NCBI RefSeq assembly: GCF_000327385.1
Contig: NW_008708400.1
Coordinates: forward strand, 6,497,923 to 6,561,922
DNA: 64,000 nt
Direction of reading: 5' to 3'
Origin: Lottia gigantea
Lineage: Eukaryota > Mollusca > Gastropoda > Lottiidae
The notes beneath the pieces are model-generated. The model did no database searches and was not told where the DNA came from. It was given only the letters and a program-made list of their open reading frames with translations. Below, one piece after another: positions 42,701 to 55,400 of the stretch; position 1 is the stretch's first letter, and every line of letters starts with the position of its first letter. Position numbers and translations under genes: made by a program.

Positions 42701-44272
42701 ACAGTGTGCAATGAGGAAATTTGTCAGAGCTGCTGCATAGGTCAACTATTTCTCAATGCCCAACTGTAGTGAGATCTTTAACGAGCACAAACCTAAGCAC
42801 ATAAGGTCTCTGTTTATTGTCCCATCCAGATAACCAGACAACGGACTTTCCAGGTTTTATACCGAGATAAAACCCAGATTAGCTATCAAGTGTTTAACTC
42901 GCTCAGACATTGTGGCCCCCAAAACATGTTAAGGTAGTGTTTTTTACACTAACCTTTACTCCTGTATTTTTACTTTCAGAAAAAAGGCAGTGAACAAGTA
43001 GCATCAAAACATGAAACAGCATTTGGTATAGCAGCAGTAACAGTTGGTATTTGGTGTAATAGTCCTGATTTCGGAGATTTAATATTGGCCCACTTTCATC
43101 AAGCCTGTCCCTATACAGTACCTGTTAGTCTTCCTAAACTAGATGAACAGTCTATAGAAACATATCATAAGTAAGTATTAAGACTTATTTCAATCATTGT
43201 TTCATCAAGCTTGTGCCATTTACTTGAAAAAACTGAAGTGTATGTTTATTTGGTCCCATTTTCTAGGAGAATAGTACCCCTGAGCTTAGATATTCTCTAA
43301 AGTTTCATTCATAAATTAACAGACAAAGCTGTTGGTTACTTCATCTTTATAGTAGGAACTTTAAACCTCCTTGATATGCTTCATCTGTTGTTTCTGATCT
43401 GATTCGTTATTTATATATAAACCTTTTGTTGTTGTCTTCCTTGATTCCTATTACTTGACTTGTCCAACTACATCTATCTATCAGTTCCTTCCTAGATCTG
43501 TTCAATACTGGCATAGGTCGAGATTATGCAGTGGTGCAGGTAAGAGGAACTGACATGGAAAAAGGGTCTAGTCATTGGAGTGGGGCTATAAACCCAGGCC
43601 TTGTGTGCTACAGGCTGTGCATGTTAAAGATCCCTCAATAGTTAGAAATCGAAAATGAGCAGGCTAATGCTGCTGTCCTCACAAAATTTCCCTCATTGCA
43701 CTCTGCATGGCGTTTTCATTTGCCCACATGGTGCCAAAAAGTAGGACACAAAACTCCAATCATTTCATTGTTTTCCTTCCCAGATCTCCTCTTTGATCTA
43801 AATCTACTTCAGATTCTAACTTTTATTTTTCAGATTATTAGGTTACAAGGTAGAAGATGGAGTTATTGAACCACAAGATAAATTCTTAAAGAGGATGTCT
43901 GGTATCATGCGCTTGTATGCTTCAATAATAGTCACACATCCACCAAAGGGAAGTAACTGTCAACACCCACATGGTTTAGAATTTGCATGGATCTGGTTAT
44001 CGCGAGTGTTGAATACGGAACCACAGCCTGATATTACAGCCACTATGATCTATGATATGTTAAGTGTAACAGGACATGCATTGTTTGAACAATATCGCAG
44101 CCAATTCTTAAAATTGTTATCTTTTCTTATTAAACAATATATTCCAAAAATACGATCAGTGGCTGTTGGCGGTGGGCCTGTTTCTCGACTTCAGACTTTC
44201 GTTGAAACTGTAATAAAAAATTCAGGAAGAATTGCTAAACCTGAAGGAATTTTACCTCCAAATTTTATTTAG
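36720..44272 (+). CDS. GLE1: GLE1, nucleoporin-associated mRNA export factor (complete)
   Basis: GLE1, with inositol hexakisphosphate, activates the DEAD-box ATPase DDX19/Dbp5 at the cytoplasmic face of the nuclear pore to drive mRNA export. Thirteen exons join in phase to about 709 aa (human about 698): 36720-36803, 38059-38177, 38409-38667, 39020-39165, 39378-39438, 39747-39817, 40140-40414, 41017-41084, 41329-41431, 41836-41936, 42236-42448, 42980-43170, 43834-44272. The start KLRNCSKGKLCYENQP resembles the human N-terminus. Exon 3 is proline-rich with repeated PPKPVS; exons 4-8 form the charged coiled coil; exon 9 is a T/A/P-rich linker. Exons 10-13 are the conserved C-terminal HEAT-like domain, with SGIMRLYASII, HPHGLEFAWIWLSRVLN and DITATMIYDML close to human. 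A second in-frame ATG lies four codons downstream. The gene diverges from ERCC6L and converges on liprin-beta. Confidence 0.96.
37660..37745 (+). repeat. G-rich short direct repeat in GLE1 intron 1
   Basis: GGGGAAACCACT and close variants occur three or four times in about 85 bp, with runs of three to six Gs about 10-20 bases apart. It is unlike the AT-rich surroundings. The loops are long for a stable G-quadruplex. Confidence 0.55.
37801..37955. mobile_element. short foldback MITE in GLE1 intron 1
   Basis: CCGCCAATCAAATTTCTTAC CTCTCCAATG at the left is mirrored at the right by CATTGTTGGAGAGCAAAGAA ATTTGATTGGCTGGG (spaces added). This gives ~30-bp inverted repeats around ~90 bp. The TTTGATTGGC core also occurs in the repeats at 7345 and 14893, suggesting a related family. 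Non-coding. Confidence 0.65.
38675..38957 (+). repeat. 47-bp tandem repeat at the start of GLE1 intron 3
   Basis: Six nearly identical copies of a 47-bp unit (TTTTTACTAGTTGCCATGTC then TCATTCACATAGACTGAGGT then CACATGA). The first copy starts about 8 bp after the exon 3 donor. The only common difference is CATATAG for CACATAG in the first and last copies, so the array is young. Non-coding. Confidence 0.95.
42690..42925 (-). mobile_element. SINE relic in GLE1 intron 11
   Basis: A diverged copy of the 19870-20180 SINE family. GTGCAATGAGGAAATTTGTC, GATCTTTAACGAGCACAAAC, GGTCTCTGTTTATTGTCCCA TCC and the decayed head GTGTTTAACTCGCTCAGAC occur in the same order (space added). Confidence 0.55.
43540..43770 (+). 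mobile_element. SINE copy, 5'-truncated, in GLE1 intron 12
   Basis: On the plus strand: a GGGGCTATAAACCCAGGCC segment, GTGCATGTTAAAGATCCCTC, TTCCCTCATTGCACTCTGCA TGGCGTTTTCATT (space added), and a 3' end ACTCCAATCATTTCATTG. The body and tail match the SINE at 19870-20180; the tRNA-like head is missing. Confidence 0.6.
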
Positions 44273-46483
44273 AAATCTTGTGCAATATATATTGTACTTG
44301 TGAATGATAATCAAATTTTGGCTTGAAATGCTCTTAAAGTTCATATTGAATTTTAATCGAATCTTAAATGCAAACTTACTATGAAATACTTGTTCACCAA
44401 AATAGAATTTGTTATTTTGTTATTGTAAAATATCAAATATATGAAATGTGGAATATTGTTAAAAATATTTTTGTAAAGAAATTGTTTTTCCTCAAGAAAT
44501 AATATGGTTTCCACTGAAACAACCAAGGAAAGTCACTATAGAAATATGTTCGACCAACAGGATTCAAGTTCTGTTGTTGATATTATATATACAAGGAAAG
44601 TTGAACAACCAGTCGAGAATGCCTGTGGTAGAATAAAAGCTGTGGTATGTTAGGAGCTATTGTAGGATAAAAGAAAGATGATAGTTCATAGTTTGTGTGC
44701 CCATTATGCATTTTCAATATCTATCGCCATGGATCCTTAGAACATTTCTCTACAAAAGACACTTGAAACAAAAGGTTAATGCCCTTTGACATATTCTGAA
44801 AAACCTCCATGCATGAGATGAAGTCCTATTGGAACATTTCCAACTCTTGGACCTTTTGGAGTATTTTCTAAGCATGGACTTGAGATGAAGCCCATTCCGT
44901 AACTAATAACTCTTGATTATACATAGCACATTTGGTATATTTTCCATCAAAGAACTACAGTTCAGATAAAGGGCGTTTTTGACTAGGGATCTAAAGTCAA
45001 GGGATAAAATAAAACCCCTTTGGAAAATCTTCAATCAAAAACCTGCAGAGAAAAATATCCTTGTCCTGGGAATATATTTCAACCAAGTACCTGGGGAACC
45101 TCTCTCACTGGATATAACAAGTCAATAATAAGTATGTAAACTGGTGTTTATTTAAGTAGATATAGTACAATTCTTATAAAACAATTCTTCTATTTAAAAT
45201 GATTTCAATTGCACTATGAGTAAAAATATACATGGTTACATAAAAATAGCAGACAGCTTGTATTAGAGCTCTCGAAAAAAGGCACTTTGGGCTTAAAACA
45301 CAATATTTAACGAAACTAGAGTAGAATTTGTACTGAGGAATTTTTGAAATAAATTTCAATTTTTTTTGTTACCAGTATATTTCAAGGCACCATTTTGAAT
45401 TTAAAATTTTAAAATTCTAAATGATTTAAAATAACAGATTGAATAAAATATCCATTTGTTTGTATCAATTCACACATAAAATCAGAACACAAAAAACTAG
45501 AATCTGTCCTCAAATCAACAAAATCTACTCTTAAAGTTGGTCTAGGTTCACTAGATAAAAGATCTATTGATGTCTAGCCAGTAAAACCCAGATCGAACAA
45601 TATTAGGAAGAATAAAAATATACATGGTTTAAAAACTGTACACTGCACATTTCAACTATAGTTACAAATATCTTACAAATTCAGTATTAAAAATATTTCT
45701 ATACACAATTCTACAATTACTATAAGTAAAACAAAAAAACATTAAAAATAATTTTGGCTTCGTTACACATCGGGATTAATTAAGGCTTGAAATAGATTGA
45801 GAAAAATATTACGAATATATTATGAATATATTACGAATAAATTAACATATTTTAAGAGCAGATTAGCACTATAGTTGGGCGCAGAATTAGAAAAATATTA
45901 ACTTTTGCAATAAAAGCCACTAGAGTAACTTCTCATTTTGCAATATTACCCTCTTTCTCTTAGTTCACTCGACTCTTTCAAAGTGACTTTTCTTATAACT
46001 CTCATAGGGTTCTATATAATCCACTATAAAAATATTTCTTTTCATAAAAATTGCAATAAGGCAATATTTTTCAAAGTTAAATACAAAGATAGAAAGAGTA
46101 GAAACACGACAGTTTAAAGGCATTTCACAACACTCAGTCACAGAGGCAAACATCTAATATTTAACTTAAGTTTAAGAAATGGAGTTCGATTTCAGAGCTG
46201 ATCAGGTTATGAAAGTAAGCTGACAATATTATGGGATTTATCATAGCCAACATTGCTTTCTCATAATTAAAGCCATGTGACACAAGGTTCATAACCTAAG
46301 ACTGTCTAAAGAAATTTTGTGGCCAGCACAAATTCTTGTGTTGAAGGCAAAATTTCGACAAAGTGAACTCCATCCCATAAACTATGTTATATCTACTTGC
46401 AATATAAAAATAATTTGAAATTAACAATCTAGTCCCTGCTATGTTGTTGTATGTGGAAGAGTTCTGGCCCCTTGTTATTCACG
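44273..46483. other. 3'-to-3' interval between GLE1 and liprin-beta
   Basis: Both genes end into this 2.2-kb AT-rich stretch, which should be largely their 3' UTRs. A plus-strand AATAAA at 44632-44637 could serve GLE1; a minus-strand AATAAA at 45147-45152 could end a ~1.3-kb liprin-beta 3' UTR. I see no gene. The short open frames at 45174-45359 and 45965-46153 look accidental. Confidence 0.5.
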
Positions 46484-49400
46484 TCACACATTTGATGTCT
46501 GTACTTCGTAATATTTATCTTGGGCCAACATATTCTGAAAAAAAACATAAAATAACAATAAAATATTACTATTGAATTTCGAAACAATCTTTGAACACCA
46601 TAAATTGTGTATAAAATATGTAGTGGTGAATTATTGTTTCTATTCCAAATTACAGTCTAACAGAGATATTTTATTATTATCAGTGATTTAAAACATATCT
46701 TAAGATAAGTAAATATTACATCCTCCTCACATTAAATTAGAAAGTTATTGTCATGTAATGAATCAGACCACTATATTCATAATTATCTTATATCAAACAA
46801 TTTCCAGTTTAACTAGAATTATCATCAACTTACCGTTAATGAGTTTATCTCTTTAGAAAAAGCACCAATTTCTTTAGCAGCCTTTTCATCCCTCTACAAT
46901 ATATAATAATGAAATCAATCAGAAGATATAAAACATTTATCTATACAAATCACTATCAAGACACCAAAGTCTATATGTCGACAAAATCAGGGAGGCACAC
47001 AGTTTGTGTACAATGATCATCCTGGATTATACAGGATGATACCCAGGCACCCACTTTTAAAATAAATTAAGTAATTACCATTATTTTGATCCCTTTAGAA
47101 TAGATTAGTTGAAGCAAATGACATTACCAAAAGAGCTTGCTGTGGCATAAAAAACTGAAATACTAGTCATACAATAAAGAAAATCTGTAGAAACCCATTA
47201 ACTTACTTGTGGTAGGTTGCCATTTGTCCCATTTGTTCCATTTCCATGGTTACCATTGCGTAAACCTTTACCTCCAATTTCCATTGGACAAATAAAACCA
47301 TCGGCCTCACTCTCAGATTTTGTTCGTTTATGACCAAATAATATGAATTTACCTTTCTGCAAAGAAATTAGAGGATTGTTAGTAAATCTCTTTTAATACG
47401 GCAGAGATATCCTATAATGCTCAATGCATAATACCAAGCCTATAAAATTTCTTGTAAATATCAATGTTATACTATAGCTAATCCAAATTCAATAAATTTG
47501 TATTACTCTTTGACTGAATTTTTCAACCTTTATTCAAATTTTGAAGAGTTCAAAAGGTTACTGATTATGACCAAACGATACGTAATATTGGTTGTGAAAT
47601 TTGTTAAAACTTCACTGTCTCTGATGATTATCAACTAAATAATTACTTACTCTGATTTTAGAGCTAGGTAATAAAGGAACATAACCAGGACTGGCCTCCA
47701 GTTCACGTTTTTTCTGTTGAGTAGTTGCACCTATTAAAGCTATGAAATGGGTATTAAGATGACGTTTAAGTAGGGTTTTAGTTTGTGGTATCGAAAGGAG
47801 TTGTGAAAATAATTCTGAAGTAAATCTTGGCTCTAAAATCTGAAAAAACAAAATGAAAGTATAAATGAAGGTTCAACATAACACATCATAAGTTAGTGAC
47901 ATATCAGTATAAGAAATACTCAAACTTATTGTAAATTTTCACTCACAGAAATTTTAATTCATGAAAACACTTTTATTTCATCTCATAAAAAAGCCTTAAA
48001 TCCTAAAAATTCACAAAATTGCCTTTTTTACAAATAGTATTATGCAAACCAAATTAGCATTTTACAGACCAGAGATAGTGAGAAATATCCAAAGAAAAAT
48101 ATATTATCTACTTAGATGAAAGTGAACATGTTTATTAGTTACAACTTCATAAGAGATTAAGACAGGGAATGCTTACCATTAGTCCACCATGAACACCACT
48201 ACCTCTAAGATTGGGAGCGTATTCTGATAAATCAATTGTTCGTAACCATTCCATAACACGATGAGTTGTCCATGATATCACATCAGCTGGTAGAATCTAT
48301 AAATCATAAGATAACATAGTGAGCTTCATTACACTATTAGCAGAATTTTGGTTGATAATTCAATTATGAGTTTCTTTAGACTTTGATACTTGGGTATTTC
48401 TCTCCAGTTTTATAAATAAAAGAAACATCCTTGTTTCATTCTCTCAATATCAAAGTTAAAACTCTAAGACAAGAGCATGTAAAGCCCTTAACCTGGGGTA
48501 CCAATTAGCACTACAGGGGATAACTGACAAACCTTATATACTTATAGATATATTTTAAAATATCTATGTTTTCCTGCACATATGGCGTAAGAAGTGGTAC
48601 TAACAACATCAAAACGTTGCAAATGAAATGAAATGAATGGAGTTTTACGTCCTACTTTTCTGCACTTTGTATGAAAACGTTGCAAGAGGGGTATGAAGAT
48701 TGCAAAAGATTGGGAACTTATGTAGTCTTTGAGTTTGACGGTTAGATCTGTTTCTTATATAGAAGTATAAGCTATTTCAAAGATTAAAATACTTACCTCA
48801 TCGGGGGAGGGTCGACGACGAAGACATTGTGGGTTGAAATTATTAACACGTAGCACTTGTATACCACGTTTAATGCTGATATGATGTAGTTCATTGGTTA
48901 CTCTCATAGCTAACAAGTCGTCCTGTAATATCATAATAAAAATTAACAAGTTTTGAACTGTTTCCCCGATGGGATTAGGACAATAGGTCTACCTTACATA
49001 TAGAACCTCCAAAGACTTTAACCACATTGGTGGGGCTTGATTATTAAGTTTTAAACAGGTTTAATCTCTTCAATTCTAGGTGTAAATTGAACTGGATATG
49101 TCACATTGAACATATACTCTTCTATCTTGCTTCAATTTGTTTAACTTTCAGTTGATTCCATGTGCAGAATCCATCAATTGAGCTCCACCCTAGTTTAATA
49201 TTAAGTACTTACAACAGTCATATAATGTAACATTCTACCATCAATTCTAGCATCATAAAAACTATCTTTATATTGAGGAAGACCAATATCATCTAACCAT
49301 CCTATAATAATAAACAATATCTCATGGTCATTTTCTTGTTTTTAAATAATGATTAAAATTCAACTGGAATGAGATTTCTTTCGTAGTATTATAAATACAA

Positions 49401-52400
49401 CTTACTTGTGACCTATTTATGAAAGAAATACAACTTACTTGTGACCCAGTTATGATCGAGATCTCCAAGCCTGTCACTAGATTCTGAACCAATAGCTTGT
49501 AGTGCTAGTTGTAATTTCTTCCGATGTAGTCCATTCTTCATACCCATTTCCTGTGAAAAATATTCAAACTACATTTGGAGCCAAATAATCTTCTGTGTTA
49601 ATACATTTATATCGGGATGTACGTGGTATCACATGTCTGTTTTCTGATGGAAAAACTCTATTGCTTTTCTTTAATAATCAGTTTTAAAATCTAAATATAT
49701 CAAATTACCAACCTTTTCCAGATCTGAAGGAGAGGCTCTGAGTAGCTGTTCACCATTTTTAACCCAGCGTTTACAATCAACTAAATACATATTCAAACCT
49801 ATTTCATTCATCCAGGCTGTCACTCTATCACTGTCCCATCTAGCAAACGGTATATCTAAATCACTGCAAATAATTACAAATATAAATATTCATCTATATC
49901 GCTCAACAATTGATATATTTAGTACTATCTTAACAGCGGTATTTCTATATTGAGCAAATATTTTGGTATTGTAACATTCAAGTATGTAAGAATGTTAAAA
50001 CTATAAATATTCTACAACAGTATCAATCTTTTGCTTCTAAACATTGTATAGCTTATATCAGGGTATAATTGAGGGGTGGTTTTCTTTTCTTCAACGGAAA
50101 GCTTATGGAAAACAACTTTTGTAAAGTATTTGTCCACATGTAACTTTTCAATATTTAAACTCAGATTTGTCTTATGAAAATTATTTTTACCTGCATCTTG
50201 ACACATGCCAAACAGAAAACTGACTTACTTGATATTTGTTTTAAGTTCTCGTGACCAGCCACCCAGTCTAGCTGTAGCTGTAGCTCTAACACCTCCACGT
50301 TTAAAATCATCAGGTCTATTTTTATCATTGTCAAAATCTTGTGAACTACTTCTCTTTAATCTAGAAATATAGCAGAGTTTGGTTAGCAACTGATAATTTT
50401 CTGACTGAAACTTTAAATCGTTTATCATTGTTAATAATCATTGTACTCCATGTTTGCAAAATGAGTTGTCAAGTTATTATACTCACTTTCCAAAAAGTTT
50501 CCGGAGACCTCTTCGTTTCTTTTCATGATGGACGCCATTTGTACCGAAATGTTGAAGGCCATCTTCATCATCTGTCACAACCTCAGAATGTGCTATAAAT
50601 AGAAACATACGTGTTAAAACCAAGTATCAGTTACGCTGAGAAGGTCTGTAATATGTAATAACATATTTGTGTATTATCAACTGACTGATATACATATGAT
50701 AATCTCTGTATTAACCTATCATTATTCTTAGCATTAGATTCTTCATAATAGACATGACGAAAATGTACAGTATTTTTTGTAAAAGATTTTGTGGAATAAA
50801 TGTAGCTTGAAACTGTGTTCAAAAATATTTGTTTATGAATTATTGTGTATCTTGTATATATTACAAAATCTGTTGGTCATGTGCTAACCAAATACTCAAA
50901 GTACCTAAAACAACATTCGGTTTCATAATATTCAAATCAAATCACTCAAAAATTTTACTAAATTAAACAATTGTTATTTGTTAGTGTATATGTTGTTTTA
51001 AAACACACTAGAATAAAATCAAGAGGTTTAGGGAGAATAAGGGGTCAGTTTTAAGGAGTATGAAGGAGAGTTTATAACTTGTATTAGACATAATATTATA
51101 ATCAGTTGAAAGGAAATTAACTTGAAGAGGACAAATCTTTTAAAAAATATCATTTGAAATATTCTAGGAAATATCTAATTAGTTTCAGGTCAGTTAAAAA
51201 GAAAAATGGTTGAAACCTTAATAAATGTTATATTTGCTTGTTTGCACACTCAACTGCCTCCGTAATTTCTAGAGTACAGTCAATAATAACCTAATTAACT
51301 TTATATTGAAAGTGTAGCTCTATCAAATCCTTTTAATGAAATGCTTAGATAGGTTCAGCTTCCTGTGGATATCAATTTAAGGCATGCAAGAGTTGACCAC
51401 AAGAATTTCTGCCAAAGTCTAAGATAAAATTCTATTGCTATCACCTCATGCAAAACTAATATATCTAGTTCTACCATGCACAATAAATGGAATAAACTCT
51501 GGCATTCTACCGCTGTATCAAGCATTCTTTAAAATGAAAATATCAGCCGGAGATATCAGCAGAATTTCATTTTCAGAAGAATTAAACATGCTTTTCAGAA
51601 TTATTCAGTTCCCAGAAGAAATAAAATCTAAGAATAAATCAAAAGAAAATCAATCCTAGCCATAATGAAAAACCATGTCCCACAATTTACAAATTAATAT
51701 CAAGATCTTAGAAATGTAACAGCCAAAACTACATATACTATGATTAAATTACTGTAAAGAGGTCTTTTTTCCACGTCTTGAGTTTTGTTATAGTACTGAG
51801 CAATGTGCAGATGATATACATTTAGTGATTTCTTTAGCTTTTGCTATTTGAAAGCATTCACAAGACACCTTATTATGACCTAAACCCAGTAAGCTTTTAA
51901 AATATAATCATCATGCTTAGATCTCATCAAATAATATTAAAAACTTGAACCCTTCAAATTAGTTTCCAAGATGGCCGTATATAGGTATGTATATATATAT
52001 ATATATATATTTGGTGAGCATAGAGTTAGGTGAGAAGAGGGCAGGTGATGACTTACATGAAAAAAAGAATCCACGCTTTTTTTTCTTCCCTATTTAGGGG
52101 GAAAACAAAAACAAAGGTACAACAAAAAAACACATATGCATTATAAAAAAAACACACACAAAAATCATTTCAATCACAAATTCTAAAAGCCATTCAAAAT
52201 ATATATAGCTTGGAAAATCATACTTAAATTTAAAATAATTTAACATCAAAAGCGATATATGCTAGGTCTAACTTGGCAAAAATTATCAATTTCAGATGGT
52301 TTGCATGAAACAGTAGGTATATAGATATTGTATATATGTTATATTGATGAAGTCAATTGATTCCTCACTTAACACCCTTCAATAATATTGAACTACTCCA

Positions 52401-55400
52401 AGCATGCAAATTTCCAGAAGGCTCATTGCATGTTTAGAATAGTTCATTAACCATCAAAGAGGTGTCATGTGTTTCTATATAGGCTATGTATGATTGTAAT
52501 GTCATGCTTATCTATTGTAGGGTATATATCAAATATTCTAGGAGATGAAATGGAGTTTTACACCCCACTGTGAATGATCCGCATGCGATATGTTGAAGTT
52601 CACTGTGATATGACTGTTACTGTTTTCTATTTGTAAAGAGCATGTGATATTACATTCCTATATATTGCTTTATATAGACATAGGTTTCATTCTTTTCAAG
52701 TTAAGATAGACTCCTAAATAGAAAGTTGAAAGTATAGTGCTGATTAAGAGATAAGATATTGAGGAAAAGAGTACTGAGATAAGAATGAAGTTTATATGTG
52801 ATATGTAGAATATAATTTGTAATAATGAAAGATACATGATACTAGCGTTCTACATACTTCATAACATCATCAAATTTTATATAACTTAAATCCAAAAATT
52901 GATTCCAACTGGAGACAATTGCTCAATTACTTTGGAGTCATCAAAAATATTTCAATTCAAACTTCAAAAGTGACTTGCTAATAAATTTGCTTAAGAGATA
53001 GACCTATAATTTTCGTTTTTGAAACACTTTAAAGAATGATGCTTGGAAGTGTAGAATATCACTTTATAATTCTATGTTCACGATTTGAATACAAACAATA
53101 CTCAAATTTAACCAATGACTGTTAAGTATTTAGTCATGTGATTTGTTAATAAGGGGTTTTAACTCTAAACAAGACAAGGACATGTTAATTTTTCATGCTG
53201 TGGTGGGGATAATTACGCTTGGTTTGTTACTATTTTTAGTAAGAAATCGCTGCGAGTATGATGCAGCATGCCAAATATTTGTAGACATGTCACCTAAATT
53301 TGGGGCGGAGCAGCTTCGTTTTCCTGATCTGATGCGTAATAATGTACGACCGAGGGTGGGGAACCCGCGATTACGTTTAGGAGTTTCGTCTGCGCCTGAA
53401 TAACGTTCTTTAGGTAACGTACCAAAGCCTCCGTTGTTCTGATTTTCAAATCTTTTCTTACTGTTTGGTGGAGTCTGAAATGGGAACAAAATCTATAAAA
53501 TTTGGATAATAGAAATATTATCAGAGCAACTGGAAGTAAATGTCACATATTTTTGGTTCCAAATCTATTTCAAGGTATTTCAGTATATATGGCTGTAAGT
53601 ATAAGTATTTAAGACAATGAGTTGATTAACTCATAATATTGTTTTATATATCCACACATTTATACATATCTAGTTTTTCTATTGTCATTATAATCTGACT
53701 TTCCTGAATTTTGTTATATGTTTAGTCTTAAAAATTTGCAAGATACATCAATAGATTCCATTATAAGAAAAATATGACTTCAAAGGCATCTTCAAGGACA
53801 GACATGATCAAAAATAATAACACAAGGGTTGCACAGAAGAGTTCAAGATGACACTCTGAATTTCAGAACAAGAAATAAAGGAGATAAATAATTCACTTAC
53901 TCGTGGTTGCTGTAATTTTGGTATTAAATTTTCACAACTGTTAGAACGAGTCATTCCTAAAGCTTCTCTATTATTGGCTGTTACTGGTGTACTGGTTGCC
54001 GTTGGTGATGATAGATAATTTGTATTTACCCGTAAATCATCCATCTTGAAAACATAATTATATGAAAATATTAATATTCTGTAATTATACCAACGGTCAT
54101 ATTTTTTGAAAACCCATTGGATTTTGGAACATAAGCCTCATTATATATTCAATAATTCAATGAGATTCTTAAACAATAAGTACTGTTTTGATCTGATATT
54201 CTGATTTTCACACAGGTTAAATTTGATTTACATGCAAAAATGTCAAGACAGTACACAGTATTTTTAAAATTAAAGTAAATATTATATATACATACATTAT
54301 GCAAATTATCTTTAATAATTTCACCAACAGAGGGAGTTGTAGATGAACTGGTTGAACTTGTGTCATCTTCAGCATTCATTAACAAATCTTCTACAACTGT
54401 AATAATAACAAGTATGTATAATAACAATCAGTAAAATAAGTTCAATGTGAATGTTCTGCACTTTAAGAAGATTTATCAAAAAAGGCCCTACAGAGCAGAA
54501 TTAGAAGAAATTTGCAAGGTAATCAGTAAAAATCAATGATGTAGAGAGAAATTCAGTCAGTTACTTAGAACTATGTTGCCTAACCTTTCAGATTCTTTGT
54601 ACACCCTTGTATTCATTTGATACAACTGACATCCCTCTATCAACAAAAACACAGTAAAGGGAGTCAATACTGAATTCTATAAATTATTTTTTATTAGGCT
54701 TACCCTTTCTGCCTTGTGATTGAACTAATAATTCTTCTACTTTACGATATCTTCTTAACATTCTCTTCATTTCATCTAGTCTTTTATCCTGTAATAAATT
54801 AACAATCAATTATATCATATTTAAATAATTTAAGAAACCAGAAGTAGACCTTGAATATATTTCAAACATAGCAATATATTGATGAAAGTTTCATTGTATG
54901 ATCAAATTTACATCTTTTAACATATATTTTGATGTCCATTTAAGAATCTGTGAATTAGAACTCCTGAAGTATTACTAGGTCAATCTCTTTACCTCTCTAG
55001 ACCTAGATGGCTTGAAGATCAAGGGGAGATAATGATGACCAGTATATTATATCGGTCAAGTTTAGGAAATGTAAGTTATGTTTATGGTATCATATCACCA
55101 ATATCTCACTATACCATAACTTTCTACACCTATATACTGATATCTGTATCTTTCATGTTCAGGCAGATAATTTCAACACCATCTCCCTTTCCAGTTCATG
55201 TAAGAGATTAGCCTAGTTCCAAATAAAAGTTGAACTAATCAAAAAAAATCTTGCCAATAGTCAAATATCAAGAAATCAAATTCTATTTCCTTCTATGTGA
55301 TATTACTGTCAATCAAATACAAATTTGTTATTCAATAACAAGGAAGTTCATGTGTTTTTATTTTACTTTGTGAGTCATATTTTGATGCTAAATTGAAAAT

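Larger units (their letters stand above)
47651..49863 (-). other. liprin-beta SAM-domain exon cluster
   Basis: Six consecutive exons encode the three tandem SAM domains: SAM1 in 49863-49713 plus 49550-49439 (WDSDRVTAWMNEIGLNMYLVD), SAM2 in 49301-49213 plus 48922-48797, and SAM3 in 48296-48177 plus 47839-47651. In liprins these pack as one unit and mediate the alpha-beta heterodimer (family knowledge). All exon junctions keep phase. Confidence 0.9.

Noticed and set aside
53143-53403. Plus-strand 86-codon open frame
   Set aside because: It is the shadow of the liprin-beta exon at 53294-53474 on the minus strand.
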